Shown: positions 24,401-40,300, counted from the stretch's first letter. The stretch is 64,000 nucleotides of DNA from Pempheris klunzingeri (GCF_042242105.1 NC_092026.1:23078191-23142190); one strand, 5' to 3'. Numbers and translations are program-made. Notes: generated by a model not told the origin, from the letters alone.

Positions 24401-27400
24401 CACCTGCGAGTTGCGCCTCCTCCCACAATGACAGCTTCAACTTGAACGCACATATGCTGTCAATACTGCGTGACAACTTTGTTGCGCCCTTGCAGCATCT
24501 TGTTCAAGTTATTCAGGTGCTCTGTAACATCCACCATAAATGCAAGGTCCTGCATCCATTCTGTGGACTGAAATTCTAACACTGGTTTGCCCTTTTCTTC
24601 CATGAACTGTTCAATTTCCTCTCGAAAATCAAAGAAACACCTCGGCTCATCGGTGTCGTACGACAGGCCAAAGGTGTGGTCTTTCTCTCTGAGAAGGCTG
24701 TCAAACTGACGGTGATTCAGGCCTCTGGATCAGATGAAATGAACAGTTTGGACGACCACCTTCATGACATTATCCATCTCTAACGACTTGCAACACAAAG
24801 CCTCCTGATACAAAATACAGTGAAAAGTCCAAAAATCACGTCCTCCATTTGCAGTCTGCACTTTCTCTCTGAACTTTGTCACAACAGCTGCTTTTTTTCC
24901 CGATCATTGAGGGCGCACCATCTGTAGCCAGGCTGACAGCGCGGGACCAGTCCACTCCGACCCTGTCCAGTGACAATATCAGCTGCTGTTGTGGTGTCTG
25001 TCATTGGCACCAACTCCTCGGTGACGGTCAAAGTGTCATCAACTCCGCGGATGAATATGGCCAGTTGCGCAACATCTGTAATGTCCGTGCTTCCATCAAT
25101 TGCAACTGAAAACACAATAAATGACTTTACTTTGCACTTCAGCTGGCTGTCCAAATCTGCCGAAAGATCAGAAATCCTGTCTGCAACTGTGTTTCTTGTC
25201 AGGCTGATATTTGCAAAAGCCTGGCACTTTTCAGGGCACACGATCTCCGCAGCCTTCAGCATGCATGTTTTCACTAAATGGTTTTGAAGCCACTGCAATT
25301 TCATTAGCAACAAGGTAGCTAGCATTCACTGCAGCCTCACTGGTGTCTCGGCTATGAGTGAACACAGACTGCTGTTTCTTCAGACCCGCCAACAATTCAT
25401 TCACCTTCTTTCTTCTCTGTTGTCCTTGAAAGTTATTGTATTTGTCGGCATGAAGAGTCTCATAGTGGCGACGAAGGTTATATTCTTTCAGCACTGAAAC
25501 ATGCTGTGAACACACAGCTTTCCCACTCACTTCCGTGAATAAATAGGAGGATGACCATTTTTCTTGGAACACTCTGCGTCCACTTTTCTCTTTTTTGGGC
25601 TGGCGACCAGTCACCCGAAGTCAGCTGGGATAGGCTCCAGCTCCCCCTGCGACCCTGACGGATAAGCGGTATAGAAAATGGATGGATGGATGGTTCAGGA
25701 AAGGTAGTTGGAGAAAAGCAAATATAAGGTTTATAGCTGTTTCTAAGGTTCCTGTATTTGAGGGTAAGTCAGACCCATTTAGGGCAAGATGTAATGAATT
25801 TTGTATCTAATAGTAAAAATTTTGAAATTAAAGAGGTTACTGGAGCATTTGGGGGTTAAACACCTTTCTCATAGGCACCTCAGTAAGAACTGCTGCCTTT
25901 TCACTTACCAAGTCACACCAACACCAACTTTTTGGCCATTACTTTTTGAAAGAGAAAAAAAACATAAATTATTAATTTGTCTGCCTGTCACTCCATTTTT
26001 CCATTCCTTAACTTAACACATTAGGATGTTTCTGTTGCTGTTTCTCTGAGGTGCTCTTCTCTTACAGCAGCAGTGTAATTTAATCTCAGACATCTTTTCA
26101 TCCCTGATGCCTATCCACTCCATTCAAAATCCATGCAACATCTTCTGCATCCTTACCCACTATTCTCATCTTGTTTCTTTATTCTTTTTTTTTTATTTTG
26201 TCAAAATGTGCTGTGGTGTGCCTCACTGAGCACTGAGAGCCCTAGGAAACAGCTGTTTGGTCTGCAAACAACATATTTATGATAATTCAGGTTACATGTA
26301 GAGCTACTTGTCTCTGCAAATAAGACTCATGCCACAATTACCAGTGTTTATTTTTGATCATGCCCCCAGTGTGGCTATATCTGTTTTTAAATACAAATCA
26401 TGTAACGTACTATGCTAGCAAACAAAGAGAAAAGTGATTTTGAAAAGAATGTCTGTGGTCATATACAGTAAGGTTGCAGATGTAAAGCTACACCCAGATG
26501 GGCAAATGAGGTTGGGATGCTCCTGAAAATCTACTGTTTGGGTAAACTGGGGATATCAATTGTTTAGCAGCAAAGAAGCGCTTGTTTAACATGTTTAACA
26601 GTCTTATAGAACAGTAGTGAAACATGTAACTGAACAGAGACTCACTACAGTGTGCAGCTATTCAAAAGCTGTTTTCTTGCATATGCATGAGATTTGATGG
26701 CGTAGTTGCACATCAGCCACTACAGTGGATGCTATTACATCATCTCATACACTGCTACCCAGTGGGAAGCCATTGCAAGAGAAAAATAAAGTGAAACCAA
26801 GATGGTCTACAGACATCAGCTTGCAGATTTTGAGTTGTATCTCCTGGTGCTGAATAAACTTGGTTCAGGCAGGACTTTGTATCGCTGCCTTGTATAGGCT
26901 ATGCTAAGGCAGACAGCTGGCAGCTGAGGATCTCCTCAGCCCAGAAGAAGAGGTGAGGATCAGCCAATCTGGAACCTCAGGCGTCCAGGAGAGAAGAGTA
27001 CAGCAGAGCTGGAGTTGGGGCAGAGTCCAGGAAGAGAGCCCCTGGGTGACATATCCCTGGATTAACATGAGCACACACATTGTAATTTATTTTGACATAG
27101 TTCTACATGCACTGTCCTGCTGCCCTAAATACTCACTAGAGCACGAAATGTGGATTAATCCACCACGGAAAATAGTTCCTGACACATATACAATTTCAAC
27201 TGTTTCCATTCCAATTTCCATCTGTTCCAAGGAAATAACTTTTAATCTTTTTTAGAAAATGAAACGTAATAGTTGGGAGCTGTATAAAGTAGGAACCCAG
27301 TCCCATGGTTTAGTTGGAAAGTACAAGTAAGTATGGTCTTATCATGGGAATTATTAATATAGAATAAAATATAGAATAATACCAGATATATCTGGGAGAG

Positions 27401-30400
27401 GATTAGAGAAGAAACTGAGCAAATATAAGTAACATATATGTTGTATGTAAACATATACATTTATGTTTTTTTATATCTATTATTAACTTGATTGAATAAA
27501 GAACTGTATGTTGTGAGCCACACTGCGCTTCAGCACAATGAAGAGATGACATTTACCTCCAGGCCTCCACTGAACTAGATCAATCAGATCTGCTTTGTCA
27601 ACGAGAGAGAGAGAGAAGAAAAAAAGGAAAAGGAAAAGTAGGTCATAGACAAAAAATATTGTTAAGAAATAGAAACGTTTGTCACCTTTGCTTTCATTCA
27701 TTCATTCTTTTCCTTCTGCTCCATCTCTATTCATTGATCCTACAAATTCATTGGAGTGTGAAGAGTATTGTGTGAATGTGCGTTTGCATTCCCATGGAAT
27801 ATATCACTAAAATCTAAATATTCTGAATGCCACAGAAATATTTGCGGCCTCTTTCCCTGACATGCCAAGCACTATAAAGGACATCATGTCAGTGAGATCA
27901 GGACTTGATGGGAGAGGACATGCAAAGGAAATTCAATATTTTCAAATCAAATCAAGTTTTGTTGTCACCAGAAGGGTCACTTTATATCAGTATTGACCAT
28001 GTATTTAAAAATGAAATATTGATATCATACAAAAATACACCTGCCATGCAAAATCATGGTGGAGGTGATGACAGGTGAGAGTGAGACACTAAAAAATTAG
28101 CTTGCCAGTTTTTTAGAGACGTGTGCAGAGAATTAGTACCACTAACCTGTTTAACCCACCTTCACTTCCATCACCCTGAAGGTTTCAGCACAGTAGACAT
28201 TTTACATAAGGCTGTGGCTCACAGGTAGAGTGGGTCGCCCCTTAATCCCCAGCTACTATGAGTCAGAACGTTGAGGTGTCCTTGGGCATGACGCTGAATT
28301 GTTTGCTAGTTAGTCACACTTAGTTAGATTGTTTGATTGATTTTGTTCTGTTTTAATAAATGTTTTAATACATGCTGTCTTCTTTAATGTTGTACAAGGG
28401 TGAATACTGCCAACCTCTACACTGTCAAGAACTCCAAAATCCTTCAGCTAACTATCAGTGTGGTAATTTTGGTAGAAGTTAAGTTAATTATTAAACATAA
28501 TTCCAAATTGATAGTTTAGTAACCTTTTGCTTTTCCTCCGTTTATTGAGGTGGGGCCCCAATCCATTAATTTTAATTATTAATTATCTTTGGTAATTATT
28601 AATTATTTCTGATAGCCAAATTGAACATGGGTGTTACTGAATAACCTTTTCAAAAACATTTCTTGTCCATTGATAGATTTAGTGATATTATTTCTCTCAG
28701 TTGTTGCTGAAAGGAGATTAGAAACTCACCAATTAGTCCAAGCTAACAATATACAGACTGTAAACCAAAATGAAATGGTCATGGAGTTCAAGACAGTCTA
28801 TTTAAAAAACAGCAATTGGCATCCATTCTATTTTTGAATTACCAACTGAAGCCAGAGTTAGTGTTTTTTGGATGGGTGGTCACTTAAACAGTGTTTCTGC
28901 ACCACTGATGTGTCATCTCTGTTGTGAATTCAGGGTCTAATTCTTTGCTACGTATGTACAGTGGGGCAAAAAAGTATTTAGTCAGCCACCAATTGTGCAA
29001 GTTCTCCCACTTAAAAAGATGAGAGAGGCCTGTAATGTTCATCATAGGTACACTTCAACTATGAGAGACAGAATGGGGGGAAAGAATCCAGGAAATCACA
29101 TTGTAGGATTTTTAATGAATTAATTGGTAAATTCCTCAGTAAAATTGCACAAAAAGAACTTGCACAATTGGTGGCTGACTAAATACTTTTTTGCTCCACT
29201 GTATATGTGCTTGTTAGAGCCTGCAGGTCTGACAGTGTAAAATGCCACACAGCTCTTTTGACGGCAGCAGTCACAGCATCCAGAGCAGTAAGCTTGAGTT
29301 AATACTGGATTAGTGGCATTTAGACTGAAATAATTATTTTGTCCAGCATCATACCTTTTGTTTGTGCATACGTGTGGCGTTAAAAGGGAGGACTGCAAAT
29401 TATATGTGATTAGTGCATCATAGTACATTGAAGTACTCAACACACACTTTTTCAACTCACTGTTTCACAAATCTTCCTGAAAACCCAAATGTTAATTGTG
29501 CCATTTGGCAACTTATCTGTTAAGTGTTGAGGGCAGACACTAAAATCATAAATGTGTTTTTGGTAAATAATATTCAGAACTTATTGGATAATTCAATTGA
29601 TCTCCTTTCTATCCTTGACTATGCTCAAATATCGACACCTCAAGAGATCAGTATTTTTCAGGCTTTAGGTGCCTACATAAACATTTGTAATTCCTAGTTC
29701 ACACACTGTTTAAATTTTGATGGCAATCACTCCCCAGCTGTGTGTGGACAAGTGATATCTGAAGCTGAATGACGGCAGTGTTATATTTTTAGCCTCATGT
29801 TGCCAGTATCTGCAGGGCTTTAGAGCTATTGTTCCCTCATTATTAGAGCTTCTGTCCACACAACATGGGCACTAAACAGCAGCTAAGCCATACAAATAAA
29901 TAAATATACAAACACACACACATCATATTTAGCGGACTTGTATTTCAATAACTAAGCTAACTAAGCATTTAACATAATTAACTGAATCCTGTCTTCTGAT
30001 TATTCTTTTGAAAACTACAGCACAGGTTTAGCATTTCACTCCTGTAACATGCTGCCTGCAGGACAGATGTACAGCATATTGTATATAGATAGAGCCATTT
30101 GATTTCATCACGTCATATTTTCCTCCTCTGGTTCAGCTCCTTGCTCCTCCAGTACGTCACCTCGAAGCTATGCCATCGCTACTGGTGCCACCAACAGGGA
30201 CAGCCAACTTGACAGCCTAATGATAAAGCACTCCGATGTGGAGAGGAAGACAGAGGTATTCCTGGACCATCTGAGGCAGAGGTACCCTCACCATGCCGCT
30301 GTTATCATGGGACATCAGGATTGCATGAGGAAACAGGTGAGATTTAAAGCTGTGCTGGAATGCAATAGTTACTAGTGATGGGAATTTCGGCTCTTTTTAG

Positions 30401-31250
30401 AGAGCCGGCTCTTTCGGCTCCCAAGTGGCTCCTCAGATTTTTTTGTTGCTTCAATAAATTTATTACCAAATTATGTGTAAAATGAATTACTCATGTAAAA
30501 AACACATTATATAGAATATTTATTATTTATATTGCCTTATTAATTTGAAATTATTTAATTTTACTGGGGTCATAGAGCTCTGGGCTGTAGGTCTTGGTGG
30601 CTGTGGTGTTGTCCTGGATGATGCTGTAGACACACTGGCACCTTCATTAACAGCAGCTTCCCTTGCTTGTCTTTTCTCCTCTAACTGAATTGATGGTGAA
30701 CAGTACACACACGTCTGTGCAGGTTGTTTGTGGAGCCTGATATGAAATTTTAATTTTGCAAAGTCTGCACTCTGCCCTCAAACTATCAGTTATATTAAAA
30801 TGTGTCCAAATTTTACTACGTGTTCTGTCGCTCATGTTTCTCACCTGTCCTGCCTGCAGTCTGACTATGTAGCAGCGCTCTCTCTCTCGCTCTCTTGTCT
30901 CTCCCTCACTCCAGTTCCTGTGCTCACTGCGCTGTGTGTCTGTAAGCCCCGAAACATGTATGTAGTAACAGTTCCCTTCTAGACTAAAATTCCATACAGT
31001 CTCAGAGTAACTCAGTTATCTCTTTTCTTGTTTTACATTCCATTCAGACAGGGAATACCCATCCCCCTGAAAGCTCCCCCTGTATAGGCGTACTGGGCTT
31101 GATGGAGCCGCAAGACCCTTTAACTTCCGAAGCCATGTCTGATGGAGAGGTGGTTCCCCCCACAGTCCCCTTTACAAGGGGCAGTAAAGCCAGAGCAAGT
31201 CTACCTGTGGGGAGCTCTAGTGGTCAGACAAGAGAGAGGACCGGTAGGTA

Positions 31251-31300
<50 letters not shown>

Positions 31301-34300
31301 CACGTGCATGCAAGGCCAAGGTTTGTTGAATCTGACTGATCCAGGCTACTATTACTGCAGTAACATCTTATTATTAAACCCATGCAATAACACTGTAATA
31401 GATGAAAAGATCTGCCAACACCTATGACATGGATATGCTGTAGATCCTGAAAATATGACTAGACATCTTTTCCCTGACTGTTCTGTACTGTCTGCAACTA
31501 TACAAACTCTACAAGCCTCTGTTCTGTGAAATGTCATTTTAATTTAACTTCATTAAATTCTCATGTGTGGGTGCCAAACAGCATGCTGACAACAGACTGA
31601 CCAGGGACGATGTAAGACCATTACATCCACCTGCTGTGTTGCTAGTCTTTTGTTAGCGGGCAAGATACTCTGACCCAGATATTTAATAAGACCTCAGCTA
31701 TATTAGCTGGGTTGGTAGGAGTGGTGGGCCACACTAGCATATCATTAATATTAAACAAAAATACATTGGTGGCAGCCACCCCTTATCCTAATTTGCTATA
31801 CAGGAAAAAACCTTAAGGAAGTTAAGGTGCAGTGATAAGAAAACAAAAAAAACATAAACCTTTGCCTAGTCCCAACCGAAATGAGTGTCCCTATAAAATT
31901 TAACCATGTACTTATAACAAAAGCATAGAAAAATCACAGGTCAGCTTATATAGACAAACACAAGCACTGGTAGCACAGCTGAGGGGGCACAGTGGTGTAC
32001 TGCTCAGGTGACAGCACAGCCACCCCCACAGTCTTTTAAAACATGATGGACAGACCAATAGCCGCAGAGGGGACGGACCAACCCAAATGCTCTATCTACT
32101 ACTTTCCATCCCAGTGAAACTGACTACTTATGTAAAAAGAATATTGCTGTGACAAACAGCAGGCTGACGTGGATCAAACTGTTGAGTGCAGTAAAGACAC
32201 TGTAGAATTTGATGAACAACATGGCAGACTGGAGAAACAAAGAGTTAAATATCCTTCCACAAATCACATCTCTCTGAAGGTAATAAGTTGTTACTTAATG
32301 AATGATGATATAATGCCACAGCTGGCACTTTGAAAGATAAACACTGTAATTTGTCTAAAACCTTAACATTTCTACAAATACTGTAAGTGTGTAATTAGTG
32401 GCTTTACACAGTCCAACAATGGCCCAGGAGCACTTAGTGTTGTCTTATGTCAGACCTGTTGCATTCAGGTTGCTGGATGTGTCGTATCATCACACTGTAC
32501 TGTCCTGTCAGAGACTAAAGCCCTCTCTGCCTGTGTGTGCTGTATCAGGTGTGTTATACCTACAGTATGGAGAGGAGACAAAGCAGGTCAGGATGCCTGC
32601 TGAGATCAGTAGTCAGGACACCTTGCGGGCTTTGTTTGTGACTGCCTTCCCCCATCAGTTCACTATGAAGATGCTGCAGTCTCCCAGCATGGCCATCTAC
32701 ATCAAAGACACCAGCCGCAATGTCTACTATGACCTGGAGGACATCAGGTGAGGACTTTTTAATGAAGTAATTTGCAATTAAACTGATGAATTAAACTGTT
32801 GTACTCAAATACATCAACATGCGTGCCTCCTAGATTACGGTAATACATAACAAAGTACATATATTATAAAATAATAAATACAATAATATAATATACAATA
32901 ATAATAAAATGTCAGTGAAATGCCTCCTCTCACACTCAGGTGAGATCTACCTCTGAGTTGTCCCCAGCAACTGTCTCCAGTATTAACTCCAGGAATACGC
33001 TCTGGAAAGAATATCATGACAAAAATAAAATAAAAATCAATGTAAAGTTATGTATAACACATACAGTATCTGTATAAATACTGTTGTAAACTATTGTTTC
33101 TTACCAAAATCTTCCCAAACTATTCCCAGCCAACATTTTAGCTAACTAGCTAACTAATTTTCATGTAAACAAAAGTCCAAGTCCCACTGTCCACATGCAT
33201 GGGCATCAAAATTTGCATGCCATTTCAAATATACTAAAGGCTCATGCATAACTAAACAAGAATCATGAATAAAATTAGATTTTTGAACTTGGGTGTAGGT
33301 GTAGACACCTGATTTTCCTGAGGAATTGGCAGACATCTTGGATTTCCCTTGTAAAGTGTATTTTTCTTCTGACACCACTAGATGGCAGTGAAAGCGTCCA
33401 CATATGTGTGCAACAGGTCCCAGTTATACAGAATTAAGTATTATGGTGCAGACAACCAAAAATGTTGTAGAGGTTGTAGATTTACCAAAGCTGTGAGCCT
33501 GTAAACTATTATCAGAAAACGGATTCCATAAACGTGCTTTCAGGACATTCATAATTTCTGATTATAATGATTTAATAAATTCAGAATATCTGAGTCAGGA
33601 TCCGATGATTGTATTTGTTTTTTCACATTAGTAATAAATCAAAGTTATTTCCAAGAAAAAGGGTTGGATTTATAATTAGATGCTCCATAGCCATAAGATG
33701 GGAACAGGTTTACCTACAAAGACTTGTCTGATCACTCATTGATTTTGCAGTGCAAGACCTGAATTGAATCTAAATCTTAATCAGTTACATATGTGTGAAG
33801 AGTGATTTGTCATGTAATGACCATGAGCCATGAAACTGTCACTGTCTGTGTTCTGTTTGCTTCTAGAAACATCACATCCCACTCCTGTCTCAAGGTTTAT
33901 CATAAAGACCCTGCACATGTGTTTAACCACCACGCCAGGCCTGCCAACAGAGAAGGACGGGTAAGTTCTGTTTTACCCTCCATATTTTTGATTGTGTCCT
34001 ACAGCGTTGATACAGTGACCACATATAGAACAGCTGTTTTCAGTCATATTTCAGACATCAATCAATCAATCTTGATTTTTATAGCACCAATTCATAACAG
34101 TGTTATCTCCAGACTCTTTCCATAAAGAGCAGGTCTAGACCAAACTCTTTAATTAGAGAGAGACCAACGATTCAGGAATTCAACATTAAGGATTCAAGAA
34201 TCCCCACATGAGCAGCATCAGATATTATATTAGGACACAGTGGAGGAAGAACTCCCCTTTAACAGGAAGAAACCTGGAACAGAACCAGGCGCAGAGGGGG

Positions 34301-37300
34301 GCATCTTTCAAACAAACACTATCAGGCTCCTCTCCTGTGGAATCTGGGTTCGGGGGGCAGACACCCTCTCTACATTTCAGAGCAGTAAAAACCTTCCTTT
34401 TTGTTGAAGCCTATAGTTTAGGGCTGGCAGGTTCAGGCCTTGGAGCAGCCCCTAGTTATACTGCTTCGTCCACACGACTCACCATGATGCACTGGGCTCC
34501 TCTCTCCTCCTCTTCCTCTCCATCCTTCTGCTTCATGTCTCTTTAATGTCTGTTACTAACTTGGTATCTTCCCCGGAGCCTTTCTATGGTTTTCTCATCC
34601 CTCAGGTTCTCTTGGCTGTGGTTCTCTGGCTGGCTCTCACTGCTGTCAGACGCTGCCACTTTTTACCAATATTAGTCGTGCTATTATTTTTCATATATTA
34701 ACTATTGTCATGTCATATATTTCAGTGTTACCATATTGCTAATTACTAGTCATATTCCTATTGTCAGCACTATAGTTCTGTTATTATAGTGCTGTTATTA
34801 TTTTGGTTGCTGTCTGTCTGTCTCTCTGTCCAACCTCAATCCCAACACGAGGTTTCTTCCTGTTGTATGTGTTATACTTTTTTCTTTTCCTCAAACTTGT
34901 CCTCACCTCACAATGTGCAATACCTTGTAATATCTCCCATTTACATATTGCTGTACATACAGCTGTATGTATTTTTTTTTTATATCTACTCGTGTCTGTT
35001 GTGACATTGTAAATTTCAGCATCATGGGACTAATGAAAGAATATCTTATCTCATCTTATCTTTTAGAGCATTTTTTTTGTTTTTTGTAGATCACTAAAGA
35101 CAGCAGTCACAGTCCAGTCCACAACCTGTCATCATCCAGCCGCAGCACCCTGTGCAGCCTGCAGGGCTCCATGTCCCCACCCACGGTCCGCTCCATGCCC
35201 TCCTCTCCCTCCAGGATGGCATATACTGGGGGCTGCACAGGAGGTGGGGCAGGGCTGGTGGATCTGGTCAGCGCCATGTTGCCACAGGAACGCTTGTCAG
35301 GAGCAGGGCGATCCAACACCCTCTGCTACAACAGCAGTGCCATATTGGAGAGGAGAGACATTAAGCCAGGTGAAATAAGGGCAGGGTCCTCAGCAGATCA
35401 GTGATCAATGATTAATTAATGATTATTAATTATTGCAAGCAAAATGTGACAAGGAAAGAATTGACATGGTCTATTTTTTCTGCAAAAGTCAAGTCACCCA
35501 AAATTACAAATTCATTTAATGAATATGAATACATGTCAAAAAATGTCAACATTCACGTGCAACTAAATGAAAGTGAAACCTCAGCATTGATGTATACCTG
35601 AATGAGCTCCAAATGTTTATCTGAACCACCAGAGATAGATCCACAGCATACATGATTGGAGGATGTGTGGAACAATCTCATTTCTCTTGATCTGAGCCCT
35701 GTGTATGTGTGTGTAGGGATGCTTTTCTGTGGTTTGACACCAAGATACATTTAAGAAGTTTATGTAGGTTTACAAGCTCGGAGTCTAACATCGCAGGCAT
35801 AGATGAGACTAAAGAATACAGAGCAAAGCTTTTTCACATATATAGGATTCTGCAAGCAATATCTGGTTTCAAGTATGTGAGGGGCTACCCCAAAGATGGA
35901 CTTGACCTTTCCATGGACCGACCATCGTCCAGACAAAGTGGAGTTTATCATTGTTTGGAGTTTTGCATGACACCAATTCTCTACCTAGCTCCACTCAACT
36001 TTAATTTAAGGTCAAATCAGCCAGAGTTAGTGAAAACTAGTTAGTTCTAGTTTGTAGGGTTCTTGGTCCACTGTGTTTCATACCATCTGTGAGAGTTTAA
36101 AAAGTAAAATGGAAGAATAGGTGTCCTGGTTGCTGTTCAGACGCTGGGGCCAGTGGCTCTCACTCATTTACTGTGCTGTGGGTTCGTCTACTGAGCAATT
36201 CAAGGACTCACATGCACTAACACGCACATGTGACTGTTCCAACGACCAAAACAATGGATAGAGAAGCTCGGATTACAACACACTGAGAGTGAAATTAACT
36301 TGATTCTCTGCACAGGTTTGCATTACTCTACATAGCAAATAGTTGGTTTATGCTGTATAAATATTCTGAATGTCATAAAAAGAACCTTTACCAAACACTA
36401 CTGTTACCCTGAACAATTAGTTGGCTATTTGTTACTGAACTTGCTTTCTGGATAAGATCCTAGTTCCCCTTGCATTTTGTCTCAGACAGCAAACATACTC
36501 AATTATTGCCTATGCCACAACAGTAATTATGCTACTGCAGTGAGGGGCTGATCTTTGTTGCCATCAGTTATCCAGGTTACACACCTGGCCAGATACCTCA
36601 GGTTTGGTGCAGTGGACAGTGAGCGTAGGAAGTGGTCTGCCTGTTAGGGAAAGTTACAGAAAATTGACTCTGTGTGTGTTTGTGTGTGTGTGTGACAGAT
36701 GAGAATGCTGGCAGCAGCAAGAGCATGGCCCTAGTGGTGCGTAGTGAAGGAGGACCACATTACCCAGACACCTACTGTTCCTCCCTGCAGGATGGAGCAG
36801 GAGGTCGCCTCAGCATCACCTCCTCCCAATGCAGCGCTCCATTAATGGGCTATGGAAATAGCATGGAGCACCAGACCGGTTCACTCCACAGGTACACACA
36901 CGGATTTAAACCTAGTCCAGATACATATACAGTATACAGATAGCACAGCATACAACAACTATCCTCTCTATACCACTCTATGTAAATGCATACAAAGACC
37001 TGAACAAAGTAATTATTATTAGTATAGTAACATATTAATAACATACTAGTATTAGTAACATATTAGTAAACATTAACCTGCTGAATCCAGCACTAGTATG
37101 GTTTATTCACTTTCTGTAATTACTTCGACACTATATATACTAAAGAGGTCATCACAGAATGTAAATACATTGTTTGGCTAGTGTGCAGAAAACAAAACTG
37201 ATGTTGTAAACATCAACAATTTCCTCCGGGATAAATAAAGTCATTCTTATTCTTATTCTTATTCTTATTACAGTATCACTGTAACCAGGTGTGTATGAAT

Positions 37301-40300
37301 CCATCATTGTCCCATCTCTTTCTCCAACATCCAGGCATAAGATTAGGAAGTATGGAGACAGCCAGCACCTGCCACTGGGAACCAAAACCCCACCCCTTTC
37401 CCCTCACAGAGTCAATGAGGTCCAGATGATTGACAGACAGAGCATTGGAGGGTTGTCTCCAGAGAGGATGTCACCTATTCACCAGTGGCGGGACAGCAAC
37501 GGGGCCACGGTGGAGATTGTAAACAGAAGCAGAAGAAGTTACTCATTGTCCTCTACCTCATCTGTTTTTGTGGACGGCCATCTGGAACAACACAACAGAC
37601 AGGGTTATGTGACTGCCAGCAACACTCAGAGGTGAGCTGAGAGCCAATCAGGATGAGTTGAGGAGTTTAACAGCTATGGGGAAGAAGCTGTTTGTCAGTC
37701 TTGTGGTGTGTGCACGAATCGTCCTGTATTCTGGTCTTCCTGAAGTCCACAACAATCTCTTAGTCTTTTTGGTGTTAAGGATGAGAACACCAGTCAGTAA
37801 GGTTTTGCACCTCCTCCCTGTATGCTGACTCATCTGCTAACTTAATGATGGTGTTAGTTAGAGGCTGCTCTGTTGGATAGTATATGTGCTATCTTATGGG
37901 TGCATGTGTTTCAGTGACAGAATGAAAGCCATGGAGGAGCAGATAGCCAGTCTAGCAGGTCTGGTGCACCATGCTCTGTCAATGGGACCAAATCTTCCAG
38001 GAGTCAAGGACCCTGTCAGGTCTGTAAACTGTTATCTTTTTAAGCCAACAGCCACTTATACAGAAGCAGCTATTCAAGTGAGCACTGGTATATAAAAACT
38101 GAACCAGGAAATAATCAGTATCTCAGGTATTAACATGAAATTTGTTCTGTATACTGTATAAACATTGCCTAGACCAGGGGGGCCCACACTCTTTCGGCTT
38201 GTGAGCCGGTCGATCGCGATCGACGTATTGGGCACCCCTGGTCTAGACCAATGATGTCTAGGTTTATTAAGTTATTGTTACTGTCTGTGTGTCTTTTCAG
38301 AGAGACTGCTGGACGCAAACTTCTCAACAACAGACCTGGTGAGATATCTATTTTTTTCAATTACAGCCACTGGTGACATCACCAGCCACCAAGAACATGC
38401 ATCTTATGCTCTGAACATGATGATGACCTTAAAATCATTTTCATGTTTGACCTTCAGGAGTGTCACCTGAGCCTCAGAACCCTGATGTTAGGATTGAAAA
38501 CTTCAGCCCTGGCCCCCTGGCTCTTCAGCTCCGTCCCTCTGACAGTGGGCTGCAGCAGAGCTTGGTGTTAGCAAAGACAAATGTGTGTGAGCTGCGACTG
38601 CAACTCAACCAACTCAGACACTTACAGGTACTGAGCTGTATACTCACTAATTATAGTCAATGAAACCATCACGATCATCATCATTTTAATGACAGCTGAC
38701 GTGGATACAAAATGACTACACTGTAGGTGACGGTTTATTTGTGGTTAATGTGAAAAGGACAGTATTAGTATTATGTATTAGTGTCCACAGTGCATCTGTA
38801 GCTTCAGTCATGTGACAATATATGGGCAGGGGTGAGAGGGATTTACATCAAATCCTGAAGATGTGATTGGGTTGCTCAAAGAAGAGTAGAGTAGGTAGAG
38901 AGATGCTGAGCTGTAGGACTATTCTCCTCCATCCCCATTGTTAGACTGAGAAGAGGAGAGTGGAGATGAAATCAATAAACTGGTTACTAAAATGCAAACA
39001 CACTCACATATTGCTTTGCTACTCATGAGGTAACAGTGAGATTTATTAATCAAAAACATTTTAAAGGAAAGAAAATGTATACATATGTCAAACATATAGA
39101 CATATTTGGCATTGTAACAACATACATCAACAATTAAGAGCGCAGGGTTAGAGTTAGGTTAGGTGAACCTAGTCCTAACCTAAACATACTCTACTGTAGC
39201 TGGACAACATGGTGTTATTTTCTCATATGGTGTTGGTGTATATAGATATATAGGTATTATTACTTTGTACTGTTCAACTGTCAGTGGGATATTCAGAACA
39301 CACACATAGGTGCTAAAGCTGCTAAAGCTGCAGTACTCATTAGATCCATCAATACAAAACTGACTGAAGAACATGATTATGGTTTTGCTATTCTTTGAGT
39401 TCCGCCACCAATGAGCCAATAAGTCACATTGTCATTATATTTGAAAATAGTTCATCCTCTTGGGAGCATGATACGTTCACAAATTGAATGCCAATCTGTC
39501 CGTTAGATATTTTTTTATCACTTATAAATATATATAAATGTTTGGCTAGATTGTGTGGTGGTAAAGTTAGGACTTATTCTTAAGTGATCAGCTGTTATAG
39601 TAAGTATTGTTGTTGAATCTCAGTTCCTGAGCTGATGCATGTGTTCCAGTTGTCAACCCAGGAGAGTGTGAGTTCAATGCTGCGGATAGCAGGGCAGGAG
39701 CTGCTGGTGCTGATGTGTGATCAACTATCTCTGTCTGAGATGACGGCACACAGACAGAGAGCTGAGATAGAGGAGGAGCAGATCCACTACCTGGCTACGA
39801 AGGAAAGAATACTCACACAGCTCAGGTATGAATATGCTTTGAAAATATCGGTTTTTGAAGTAAGACTATGTAGCTTTTGAAAAACAAATAGCAAAAAAAG
39901 TCAATCTTTACAAATAAAAAAAAAAAAAACCCTATATTTTTAGCATTGACCATTAACAAGTAATCAAGACTTGTGGACACTGTTCAACAAAAGTTACTTA
40001 AGATAGCTTGAAAGGATCAAATCATATTTTATTTTTGTCTTATTGTCATTTTAAGCATTTGTCCATCAATAACTTCTCCACACAATCTGTGGCACCTGCT
40101 CTCTGTTTTATAACAGATTTAGTTCAAACTATTAATTCTAATTATTATTAACATCTTACCTAGCCTAGTACCTATGCCTCTAAAAGATAATTACATGTGT
40201 TTGAACAGTTACATACAATAGGTTGACCCTTACTCATCCATTACACCAGTAATCTTATAGCCATATTAGAATCTTATACATTCTGTGGGATTGACTCACT

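Larger units (their letters stand above)
21434..30136. other. Sickle tail intron 1
   Basis: An 8.7-kb intron holding a possible cryptic transcript (22588-23310), a broken hAT transposase (about 23920-25596), a retroposon tail (25597-25694), a tRNA-SINE-like piece (28205-28320) and a Tc1-like MITE (28959-29201). GCTAAC-type repeat words occur at 22858-23055. No other coding exon was recognised. Confidence 0.55.

Noticed and set aside
31142-31383. Frames with THTHTH or CVCVCV runs
   Set aside because: They read through the CA microsatellite after sickle tail exon 3.
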